DNA of 64,000 nucleotides from Woeseia oceani (GTDB taxonomy: Bacteria > Pseudomonadota > Gammaproteobacteria > Steroidobacterales > Woeseiaceae): assembly GCF_001677435.1 (NCBI RefSeq), contig NZ_CP016268.1, forward strand, positions 3,027,001 to 3,091,000, given 5' to 3'. A program made the translations under genes and the position numbers. The notes beneath the pieces were generated by a model. The model did not search any database. It saw only the letters and a program-made list of their open reading frames with translations, and was not told where the DNA came from. Below, piece after piece: positions 40,396 through 48,293 of the stretch (position 1 is the stretch's first letter; each line of letters begins with the position of its first letter).

Positions 40396-41658
40396 GTGGC
40401 TGTATTAATTGCCGGCGGAGGTATTGCGGGGCTGACCCTGGGCCTCACACTGCATCAGATTGGCGTGCCATTTCGCATTTACGAACGTAGCGCACGTTTG
40501 GCACCGCTCGGCGTTGGCATTAATTTGCAGCCTAACGCCGTGCGTGAACTGTACGACCTGGGCTTGAAACCAATGCTTGAGCGCGTCGGTATACGTACTC
40601 GCGAATACGGTTTTTTCTCAAAGTCCGGACGCGAAATCTGGGTAGAGCAACGGGGCAAATGGGCCGGTTACCATTGGCCGCAGTACTCCATTCACCGCGG
40701 AAAATTGCAGATGGCACTGCTCGATGAGTTGATTGCGAGAGCAGGACCGGAGTGCGTCGTGCCGGGGCACCGGGCAATCGCATTCAGCAACAAGGAGTCT
40801 GCAGCGGAACTCACACTCGAATCGGGCGATCGCATCCAAAGCGTGGAAGGCGAGTTGGTCATCGGTGCCGACGGCATCCACTCGGCCATCCGTGCGCAGA
40901 TGTACCCGGACGAAGGCGAGCCCATCTGGAACGGAGCACTGCTATGGCGCGGCACTACGATAGCCAAGCCGTTTCGCACTGGCGCATCAATGGCACTTGC
41001 GGGTCACGACGACCAACGCATAGTGCTGTATCCCATCAGTGCAGCGGATGCAAAAACCGGTCTGGCCACCATCAACTGGATTGCTGAGCTTCGCGTCGAC
41101 CCGGCCCAGGCATGGCGCAAGGAAGACTGGAATCGCCCGGCCGATCTGGCCGAGTTCCTGCCAGCATTCGAGCATTGGCAGTTCGATTGGCTGGATGTAC
41201 CCGCACTCATACGCGGCGTGGACAAAGTGTACGAATACCCGATGGTAGACCGCGATCCGGTGGACCGCTGGACCGACGGCCGCGTGACCCTGATGGGCGA
41301 CGCGGCCCATCCCACCTACCCGGTTGGTTCCAACGGTGCCAGCCAGGCCATTGTTGATGCCCGGGTCATTGGTGCCGAGTTTCTCGCCCACGGAGTTAAC
41401 GCCGATGCGTTACTCGCTTACGAACAGAGAATCCGGCCGCACACACGAAACGTCATACTGGCCAATCGCGGCAGTGGTCCCGATAGAATCATGCAAATAG
41501 TGGAGGATCGCTGTGGTGGTGACTTCGAACATATCGAACAGGTCATTACTAACGAGGAACTGACCGCGCACGCCGCTGCGTACAAATCCATAGCGGGCTT
41601 CGCTGTTGACGCGTTGAACGCGAGCCCGCCGACGATCGAAATGAACCAGCTTGAATAG
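40396..41658 (+). CDS. FAD-dependent monooxygenase
   Basis: A 420-aa flavoprotein monooxygenase of the PheA/TfdB (aromatic hydroxylase) fold. Residues 4-11 hold the dinucleotide motif GGGIAGLTLG; GxGD-type motif is LVIGADGIHS (about 153-163), and the FAD-pyrophosphate motif is VTLMGDAAHPTYPVGSNG. NAD(P)H supplies electrons to reduce FAD before hydroxylation; no reductase gene is adjacent, as usual for one-component enzymes. GTG 40396 is the start. Substrate is not predictable; the C-terminus is short. Its neighbours on either side are unrelated. Confidence 0.9.
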   Translation: MAVLIAGGGIAGLTLGLTLHQIGVPFRIYERSARLAPLGVGINLQPNAVRELYDLGLKPMLERVGIRTREYGFFSKSGREIWVEQRGKWAGYHWPQYSIHRGKLQMALLDELIARAGPECVVPGHRAIAFSNKESAAELTLESGDRIQSVEGELVIGADGIHSAIRAQMYPDEGEPIWNGALLWRGTTIAKPFRTGASMALAGHDDQRIVLYPISAADAKTGLATINWIAELRVDPAQAWRKEDWNRPADLAEFLPAFEHWQFDWLDVPALIRGVDKVYEYPMVDRDPVDRWTDGRVTLMGDAAHPTYPVGSNGASQAIVDARVIGAEFLAHGVNADALLAYEQRIRPHTRNVILANRGSGPDRIMQIVEDRCGGDFEHIEQVITNEELTAHAAAYKSIAGFAVDALNASPPTIEMNQLE

Positions 41659-42016
41659 AGCGCCCCTAAGTGGTCGGTATTACGAAAGGGGGGCTGACAA
41701 TTCGCTCTTCGGGCGCGCTACGCGCGTCCAAACAGGCTACGCCTCATTGTCGAACCGGCGGCCCTGCGGGCCGCATGAGCTTCGAACCTTGTCGATACCG
41801 CAAATAAAAAAGGGCCCCCGTTGGGGACCCTTTTGTATTTGGCGCGCCCGGAAGGATTGACGGCGTCGCCTGCGGCGACTTGCCCTGCGGGCGCGCTACG
41901 CGCGTCCAAACAGGCTGCGCCTGTTTGTCGAACCGGCGGCCCTTCGGGCCGCATGAGCTTCGAACCTTGTCGATACCGCAAATAAAAAAGGGCCCCCGTT
42001 GGGGACCCTTTTGTAT
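41659..42016. repeat. two tandem 178-bp repeat units with hairpins, terminator and tRNA-Arg fragments
   Basis: Two copies, starting near 41710 and 41888 (offset 178), share nearly all of their sequence. On the minus strand each reads: hairpin GTCGCC/GGCGAC (41865-41879; copy B's lead-in), hairpin GCGCG-CTA-CGCGC, hairpin AAACAGGC/GCCTGTTT (41908-41926), hairpin GCGGCCC/GGGCCGC (41936-41952), then a strong bidirectional terminator (41807-41834 and 41985-42012, stem GGGGACCC... with T tracts). Copy A ends in a 20-base exact match to the tRNA-Arg 3' end (41839-41858); copy B runs into the displaced att copy at 42017. The hairpin block looks like a tRNA-downstream repeat; its role is not known. 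Confidence 0.75.
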
Positions 42017-42062
42017 TTGGCGCGCCCAGAAGGATTCGAACCTCCGACCGCCTGGTTCGTAG
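42017..42062. repeat. att copy (displaced tRNA-Arg 3' part), left island end
   Basis: 46 bases match 57534-57579 at 45 positions (mismatch at 42028, A instead of G). They cover CCA, acceptor stem, T-arm and anticodon arm up to the anticodon loop; the rest of a tRNA is absent, and the next bases (TTAGCCC) diverge. This is the classic trace of integration into a tRNA gene. The original tRNA terminator lies just left, at 41985-42012. Confidence 0.88.
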
Positions 42063-42733
42063 TTAGCCCACTAGCTCGTAAGTAATTGTAAATATTGACA
42101 AACCGCAGGGGCGCTCGTTGCATCAAAAGCCCGACTCTGCACAACGATGCAGAACTTAATCACGCAAATCTCCCGCACATTCCTGTCCGTATCCGAATCG
42201 ATTCATCTTCCGAACAGTACGCGCCGTTGACTCCTGCCTTCGGAGCACGCCAATTCAATTGTCAGTATCTAACTTTATTGAAACTAACTGGTGGAACGTC
42301 CATTGCAAATGCAGTATTCATCATAGCCGTGCAGCATTCAGTCACGCAATCCTCACACAGCAAAGTGTTCGTCAACCCCTTGCCCAGTTTTCCGCCGTAA
42401 CATTCCCCATCTTTGCCGACCCGGCTGAAAATCGGCCGATCAACTCAACATCTTCGAGCAAGCGATCATGCGCATGGACGTGCAATGGCCAGCGGGCGGC
42501 GTCTACCGTCCGCGCGACTCATGGGCCAGCCGCTTCAATGTGTTCGCTGACATGGCCCTGAACGCGGTGCCGCCGGCCTACGCTATCGGCCCGTCGAAGT
42601 CTAGCTCCTTAAGCGTTTCCTCGCCTAATGCGATTTGCGCTTCTGCTCTGCCCCGCCTCTATCGCGATGAGGGTGGTCATGACTACTTGCTTGCCCGCCT
42701 GTGCAAGACTCGTATCGTAAAGAGCTAGATCAA
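42063..42733. other. degenerate left end of island
   Basis: No complete gene. One plus-strand frame, 42468-42728, holds a fragment that reads MRMDVQWPAGGVYRPRDS and looks like the tail of a real protein cut off from its start; I cannot assign a family. The rest shows no feature and probably represents erosion of older mobile DNA. Confidence 0.4.
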
Positions 42734-45166
42734 CTAGTCTGCTAGCGTTTCCATGAGTGTACTCATTTCAAAATTCAGCAAAAACTCCGAATAGTAGCTA
42801 TCGAAAATGTCTTTCAGATATTCCGAGAGATCGACATCTTCAAGCGAGTTTGCGTCATCTGTCTTCGGTTTGGTAATCTGGTAGTTCCTATTCTTGCTAA
42901 TCATGTAAAGGAACAGCGTGTGGAAGTAAACAGCAGATACATAGCGCTTATCGGCCACCATCAATTGCTCTTCAGATCGCAAACTAGATTTGTAAGTTTT
43001 TAGGACGCTACTGTCCATGTTCACAAAAATCGCATCGAGTTTGTCGCCTTCAACAAACGGATGCATGACCGTCGAGAAATCCATCTCCACGAAGTCCAAA
43101 TCGCCCCAACACTTGAACCCTTCTTTGGGCGCTTCAAAAACTTCCTGCAATCTGGGCAGGCCGATATTGTCCTCATCTTTCTCGGGATCAGGGGTCGTCT
43201 TCGGTGTCTGTTTCTTGTCGGATATTTGAACAATAAATATCTGGTCCATACCCCCTTCAGGTGACGAAAGGGATGCATTGATCTTTATGGTATCACCGAC
43301 ATTGACCTTTTCTGTCGGATTGATATTGACACGAATTTTCCCTTTGCTTGGGCTGGATATCGAGACATCAATCACCGCTCCAGGCTCTTTCGGGTCGCCG
43401 AGTGCCTTACCCCCTTTTGATTCGTTGGTGGTATGCGAGAGTACCGTAATCTTTAGATCGCCAGGCTCCTCCACCCGGTCGAAATATTGATCTTCAACAT
43501 CGGTGGAAAATGAAAGCGCCTTCTCGCCCCCAAGCGGAATATTGGTTAGCGGAATCTGATCTGCGTCCTTCATTTTGAGATCAACATCGAATACAGACGG
43601 AAATCTTTTCGGAATGAACGGAATTTCCTTCTTGGCACTACGCTTTTTCTTGTTTTGCTCCTTCTTCTTGTCCTTCTTCTTGCCCTTGATATCGAGGGTG
43701 AACGTGTTGCCGAGCAATCTCATCAGGTCCTTGTTCATCGGAAGGTGATTGCTGAAATCCTTTAGCAAGTCCTCGGCACTATCGGACTGTGTGGTGATCG
43801 AGTCCTTCCATTCCTTATAGATTTCCTTGAGACGCCCTTTCGTTAATATGTCTGCCACGAGCTTTCTAAGATACGTCCCCTCCTCCCCGTTCTTAAGGCG
43901 GTCGCGGGACCCCATGAAAAGCTCAGTGCGAAAACTACTTTTGAGGTTTGTGCAGTCAACATGAATCAGCAGGTAATCTTTCAGCAGGTTGAATTTGAGA
44001 GAACGCGTAATGAACTCCGACGTGTAGCCGCCATGGACTTGCCCGTTCAGGGAAAACATCACGGACATGTTGTTTTTGAAAAATTCTCTGCTTATGGTCC
44101 CCTTGGTTTCTTTGGCTGACTTGCCGTCTATACGCGGGTTAAAGACATAGACGGTTACTTTCAGGGACCCGATATCGGCGTCGCTATGTGACTCGGAAAA
44201 GAATGTTCTTATGTACTTGCTGCCGTCTTCTTCCAGTCTCCGCTTAAGACCGTACAGATGTCGTTCCAGCGCCCGGTCCTTCGGAAACCGTTCCTTGATG
44301 TCTATCGTGTAAACAGGCAAAGCTGGCTCAAACAGAAATTCGTTGATGCTTTGATTGAGGTCGCGTGAGATAACCGATCTCGACCCTGACGGCAGATTGT
44401 AGGAATAGAGCTTGATGATCGTTCCGGTCGTAAAGTCACGGTTGTGAAGACCCAGGTCAAGCGAATCGATATCGAAAGCAGGAATCTTGCCGTCGATAAG
44501 CAAATACTCGTACCAGGTATTCTTTCTGGTCTTTTCTTCCTCCGCACTCAACGGGTGCTTGCGCATGATCGTAAAGCCGAACTTGCCGCTCTTATCAAAT
44601 CGTTTGGAGGCGACGAGCTGGTATCTCTTTTTTCCGCAGAATACCACCGCTCCCGCGCCACCCATGTTGTATTTTCCCTGGACGAAACGGATTTCATTCT
44701 TGTTGCCGCGCAACAGAGACAGGAATGTGCCGCCAAAGTCATCCGGATGCTGGCCTTCACCATCATCGTAGATGACCAACGAAGTATCGTTTCGCGGACC
44801 CCTAGCGAGTATTTGTATCGACTCTGCCTGGATTGCACGTTTGCCCGGCAAATCCCAACTTTGCGAGGTTTTAAAGAAAGCGTGTATCGCTTCACTGACA
44901 GACTTTGGTGCCTCGAAGCTTTTGGGATCAATGCCCTCTTCATAGCAACGGCGCATCAGGATTGCGTCAATAGAATTGGTAATTTTCTCGACCAGAGCAG
45001 GTACAGGTGAAGCCTGCTGATTTTCAATGACGCCGAAGAAGCTTTCGTTGTCGCCGTAGGGAGTCCACGAAACCTGAGGGGTTTCCGCTATGGTCTGGAT
45101 GACGCCGTCTAACTCATCCTCTGTATCAGCGTCGTAAAACTGTGAGAACAGTTTTTCCAGATTCAT
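42734..45166 (-). CDS. GHKL (HSP90-like) ATPase, candidate restriction-arm protein of Ssp island
   Basis: An 810-aa protein with an N-terminal Bergerat ATPase fold: N-box VEKITNSIDAI (59-69), G1 box YDDGEGQ (133-139) and G2 box NMGGAGAVVF (167-176). This places it in the GHKL (gyrase/HSP90/MutL/MORC) superfamily. A lysine-rich linker (about 498-520) leads to an Ig-like beta domain (IDVSISSPSKGKIRVNI) and an unknown C-terminus. GHKL proteins of defence systems use ATP-driven clamping of DNA. It is the last gene of the minus-strand run and is AT-richer than sspBCD. Start ATG 45166. Confidence 0.85.
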   Translation of the reverse strand: MNLEKLFSQFYDADTEDELDGVIQTIAETPQVSWTPYGDNESFFGVIENQQASPVPALVEKITNSIDAILMRRCYEEGIDPKSFEAPKSVSEAIHAFFKTSQSWDLPGKRAIQAESIQILARGPRNDTSLVIYDDGEGQHPDDFGGTFLSLLRGNKNEIRFVQGKYNMGGAGAVVFCGKKRYQLVASKRFDKSGKFGFTIMRKHPLSAEEEKTRKNTWYEYLLIDGKIPAFDIDSLDLGLHNRDFTTGTIIKLYSYNLPSGSRSVISRDLNQSINEFLFEPALPVYTIDIKERFPKDRALERHLYGLKRRLEEDGSKYIRTFFSESHSDADIGSLKVTVYVFNPRIDGKSAKETKGTISREFFKNNMSVMFSLNGQVHGGYTSEFITRSLKFNLLKDYLLIHVDCTNLKSSFRTELFMGSRDRLKNGEEGTYLRKLVADILTKGRLKEIYKEWKDSITTQSDSAEDLLKDFSNHLPMNKDLMRLLGNTFTLDIKGKKKDKKKEQNKKKRSAKKEIPFIPKRFPSVFDVDLKMKDADQIPLTNIPLGGEKALSFSTDVEDQYFDRVEEPGDLKITVLSHTTNESKGGKALGDPKEPGAVIDVSISSPSKGKIRVNINPTEKVNVGDTIKINASLSSPEGGMDQIFIVQISDKKQTPKTTPDPEKDEDNIGLPRLQEVFEAPKEGFKCWGDLDFVEMDFSTVMHPFVEGDKLDAIFVNMDSSVLKTYKSSLRSEEQLMVADKRYVSAVYFHTLFLYMISKNRNYQITKPKTDDANSLEDVDLSEYLKDIFDSYYSEFLLNFEMSTLMETLAD

Positions 45167-45197
45167 GCGGTCTTCCTACTGTTTGGCCTAGCGGCGA

Positions 45198-45425
45198 TCA
45201 TTTAAGAGAAAACTTCGTTTCGCGCTTCCCACCGGCATTCTTAAAACGCTCCCGACATGACTTTAATTCCCTGTTGAGGGCCAGGAAAATCTTCTCAGCA
45301 TCTTCCTGCGTGTAGTCGTAATTGGAACGATTCGACAAGTTCCCTATGAGTTCTATGGCCTTGATCGCGCTATTTACGCGCTTATTGGCCAACCGAACGA
45401 ATTTCTCTCTGTCTGTTTCTGTCAT
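45198..45425 (-). CDS. small helical protein of unknown function
   Basis: A 75-aa, highly charged, probably all-helical protein (REKFVRLANKRVNSAIKAIE, YTQEDAEKIFLALNREL). It is 31 bases upstream of the GHKL ATPase gene and on its strand, which implies coupling. I do not recognise a family, though helix-turn-like small proteins are common beside DndB-like genes. It may be a regulator or a subunit of the ATPase. Confidence 0.65.
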   Translation of the reverse strand: MTETDREKFVRLANKRVNSAIKAIELIGNLSNRSNYDYTQEDAEKIFLALNRELKSCRERFKNAGGKRETKFSLK

Positions 45426-45624
45426 GGTGGCTTGGTAGAATACAGAAATATCGGTACATGTCCAATATATACAAGCTTATCTACGTAATACGTCGTATTA
45501 ACGCGAATATTTGGATTACATAACGCCCTGCAGGGGACATATGGAGCATAGCTTGGGGGCTGTCGGATCGCGCCAAGCGACTAAGATGCTGAAAACCGGA
45601 CGAATCCGGGTGCGCACAGAGGCG

Positions 45625-46884
45625 CTAGACGAGCTGATCGGGAAGCTCGATCTCGTCGTCGCCGGTTTCCCTGCGATAGCGGTCCAGCAACTTTCCTTCC
45701 GAGTATTTTGAGCAATCGAGCATATAGAGAAGAATTTCGCGCAGCGTCACTTTGTGAGAGTTCAGCATTGTTGACGTACTTGTATCCCACATCAAATCGG
45801 CAAAAGGCTCCTCATTAAGGTCCCTGGGCAATAGGGCCGCCTGTTTCACGGCTTGAGCGAGTGACATCTTGCTCGTCAGTGTCGCAACGATCCTCGTGAA
45901 AATTTCGAGACCAATAGGACGGAACAGTGCATTGCCCCCGTGACTGCCGCGATACTCTCCTACGACTGCCGACGAATCCTCCGCATCGAAGAACTCGTCG
46001 AGTTCCTCGAAGTTCCGCCTGAGAGCGGTGAAGTAGCTCTTGGCATACTTGAAATACGCATCGAGTTCTTCATCAGGGGGGCGGACGCGCTGCAGATCCG
46101 CCTTCTTCTTCTTGAGATCGAACCTGGAATTGGTAAACAGAATGGTTAAGACATCGTACAGGTTACCGATCGTCGTTAGGCTCGAAGTGTTCTTGACCGG
46201 CATATTATTGGAAGCAACGAAAGCGACGCGTGTTCCGGCAAACATATCGGTCTTCTCGATAAGTCGGCGCACACAAATGGCCATGGCGTCATCTTCATCG
46301 AGCGCAATGATATCTCCCTTCGAAACCGGACGCGCCGTCTTGTTCAGCGTTGTGAACAACCTTCTCGTACGCTCCAGCCCTTTCGCGGTTTCCTTATGCG
46401 CGACGAAAATGACCGAAAGTTCATCATGCGGGTCCTGGTCCAATCCGTCCTTGACAGTTTTCTTGATTCCCGCCAGGCGGTGTTGACCGTCAAGCGCGAA
46501 GAGTTTCTCATCGCCGCGAAGCGTGAGGAATCCGACAGAGCCGATCGTATCGTCATCAAGGTCTTTGAGGTCGGGCTTCTTTGCCTTACTTCGGATATCT
46601 GACAGGGCATGCCAGTTCGGGTCCCCGCCATAGGTTGCCACGACCAGAGAATTGAAGAAGCGCTCCGGCTGCGTTTTCAGGTATTTTGAAATCTGATCGC
46701 TACGTCCGGTCTTGAGTTGCCTCTGGATCATGTCCGAAAGCTGCTTGTTCTGATGAACCTCAGCGGCGTATTGGACCCGATCACTGATTTCCACGATATC
46801 CATGAGGCATGAATAGAATACCCAGTCTCCCATGATCCCGCGAAGCGCGGGCAAAGCAATTTGTTCGGTCTTCGCTTTACTCAT
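45625..46884 (-). CDS. DGQHR-domain protein (DndB-like)
   Basis: A 419-aa protein of the DGQHR superfamily. The signature D132-G-Q-H-R136 sits in KLFALDGQHRLAGIKK; a second conserved stretch is LFTTLNKTARPVSKGDIIAL (about 177-196). DndB, the best-known relative, is a transcriptional repressor of the dnd operon, and the fold is related to ParB/Srx. In the present Ssp context it might act as a repressor or as part of a DNA-damaging complex; sequence does not tell. It starts in a 4-base ATGA overlap with the preceding GIY-YIG-like gene, so expression is coupled. Confidence 0.85.
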   Translation of the reverse strand: MSKAKTEQIALPALRGIMGDWVFYSCLMDIVEISDRVQYAAEVHQNKQLSDMIQRQLKTGRSDQISKYLKTQPERFFNSLVVATYGGDPNWHALSDIRSKAKKPDLKDLDDDTIGSVGFLTLRGDEKLFALDGQHRLAGIKKTVKDGLDQDPHDELSVIFVAHKETAKGLERTRRLFTTLNKTARPVSKGDIIALDEDDAMAICVRRLIEKTDMFAGTRVAFVASNNMPVKNTSSLTTIGNLYDVLTILFTNSRFDLKKKKADLQRVRPPDEELDAYFKYAKSYFTALRRNFEELDEFFDAEDSSAVVGEYRGSHGGNALFRPIGLEIFTRIVATLTSKMSLAQAVKQAALLPRDLNEEPFADLMWDTSTSTMLNSHKVTLREILLYMLDCSKYSEGKLLDRYRRETGDDEIELPDQLV

Positions 46885-47402
46885 CTAAATGCCCTTCTCT
46901 TTCTTTTCGTGGCGGCATCCAGGTCCCCTTCCGAAAACACCGGTAGCAGCGCAGTATTGAGCTGCTTTTCAAGCATTTGCAGTTCGTCCGAGGATACGTC
47001 ATCACCAATTGGAGCAAAATAAAATCGCAAGACCTTATGCCAGGTCCCGATCATGCGGGCGATGCGCTCACGTTTGAGAACCTTTTTTGCGTTCAGATAG
47101 TCTTTGTAGCGCGCCCTCAGAGGTCGATCGGAATTCCTTCCTGCTATACCAACATACAGAACGCAGCAATTCGGTGGCAGGACGTTGTTCTCATGGCAAA
47201 TGGCGAACGCATACACGCCTCTTCTGTCATCGGGAACGTTATTGACTTCGGCGCCCCCATAGAGAACTGATTCCCAGTCAAGCTGATCTAGTCCGTACGC
47301 ATCAGCCATGAGTTTATCCGGCGAAAGCGTGACCTCGACCTTGAATCTGCCAATATCATCATGGGCTTCATTCACAAAATCGACTACGGACTCAAGATCC
47401 AA
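46881..47402 (-). CDS. GIY-YIG-like endonuclease domain protein
   Basis: A 173-aa protein whose core resembles a GIY-YIG nuclease: G62-V-Y-A-F (GIY position), L82-Y-V-G-I (YIG position), an arginine in RARYKDY (96-98), a helix with IARMIGTWHKVLRFYFAP, and the catalytic glutamate candidate Glu145 in QMLEKQLNT, with Asn149 after it. The order and spacing fit the family, though no search was possible. A nuclease here fits a restriction function. It begins 55 bases after sspD and overlaps the DGQHR gene by 4 bases. Confidence 0.7.
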   Translation of the reverse strand: MDLESVVDFVNEAHDDIGRFKVEVTLSPDKLMADAYGLDQLDWESVLYGGAEVNNVPDDRRGVYAFAICHENNVLPPNCCVLYVGIAGRNSDRPLRARYKDYLNAKKVLKRERIARMIGTWHKVLRFYFAPIGDDVSSDELQMLEKQLNTALLPVFSEGDLDAATKRKRRAFR

Positions 47403-47456
47403 TGTGAGCCTCCGTTATTCTCTTTGACCTTCATGCTTCTACCACAAATGGCATGC

Positions 47457-48293
47457 CTACTTATGGCACGCAAGACAAACCTTCGCTTTGCCATAGAGAT
47501 CATCAATATCCAGAGGCTCCGCGTCCGGTCTGAGCGGATTGGGAAGAGCCTTTGATTTCATACGCTCCAGGCGATCTGCATGATCCTTCTTGATCTGCTC
47601 TACGCGCTCGGGTTTTTCCAGCTCATCGAGAGATTCACCCTGACACCATGTAAAAGGCGAACCGTGGTCGAGTGCGTTCTTCTCGTAAGCTTTGGCCTGC
47701 TCAAACGCCTCCGGATGCTGGTCTTTCAATCTCACCCATTCAATCTTTTGCTGGAAAAAACAAAATGTACAGCCGCTTCGTGTCCGCCACGCGTAATATT
47801 TCGGTAGGCCAAGCCCTGCCCCGTCAAGAATTTCCAGGACACCGGCTTTATCCACACCGTCTTCCTTGAAGGGAAGCTTCACGATGAGATTATCGTGCTT
47901 GGATGTATAGCCCTCGCGGTATTCCTCATCAGATCGGATGGCGACATAGGTGTATACGGTCGTGTCTTCAAGCATCGGTCTGATCCATTGCTCGAACGGA
48001 CGGAGCTTGAGTTGCCGCGTACACCATCTTGTTTGGGCAGAGGGAAGGAAATCGTTGTACGTCTTCAGCCAGAAGTCGAAGTCGCGATCGGGGTTTAGCC
48101 GCCGGATCGGCTGACCGAGAAATCCTTCGAGGCGTCCGAGGTACTCGTAGACTTCCGGGAGTTCCTTGCCCGTATCTGTGAAAAAGTACTCGAGGGTGAG
48201 TTCCGGGTGATGCTGACGCATGTAGACCGCGAGCGCCGCACTATCGCGCCCGCCGGAAAGCCCCAATACGTGTTTGACCTGTTCTGTTTTCAA
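47457..48293 (-). CDS. sspD: SspD: PAPS-reductase-family PP-loop enzyme for phosphorothioation
   Basis: A 278-aa PP-loop ATPase of the PAPS reductase/DndC group. The PP-loop is SGGRDS (13-18); cysteines suited to bind [4Fe-4S] are Cys91 (TRWCTRQL), Cys175 and Cys178 (GCTFCFF), Cys217 and a final C-L-A-C-H. It activates DNA phosphate and inserts sulfur supplied by SspA; SspB, C and D together do the insertion. The gene overlaps sspC by 4 bases (ATGA), so they are coupled. Assignment to SspD rather than DndC rests on its DUF4007 and large-ATPase neighbours. Confidence 0.88.
   Translation of the reverse strand: MKTEQVKHVLGLSGGRDSAALAVYMRQHHPELTLEYFFTDTGKELPEVYEYLGRLEGFLGQPIRRLNPDRDFDFWLKTYNDFLPSAQTRWCTRQLKLRPFEQWIRPMLEDTTVYTYVAIRSDEEYREGYTSKHDNLIVKLPFKEDGVDKAGVLEILDGAGLGLPKYYAWRTRSGCTFCFFQQKIEWVRLKDQHPEAFEQAKAYEKNALDHGSPFTWCQGESLDELEKPERVEQIKKDHADRLERMKSKALPNPLRPDAEPLDIDDLYGKAKVCLACHK

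Noticed and set aside
41700-42016. CRISPR array
   Set aside because: Only two long (178 bp) units with hairpins and no short repeat/spacer pattern.
42017-42062. A second functional tRNA-Arg
   Set aside because: Only the 3' part is present; the D-arm and 5' acceptor strand are replaced by unrelated sequence.
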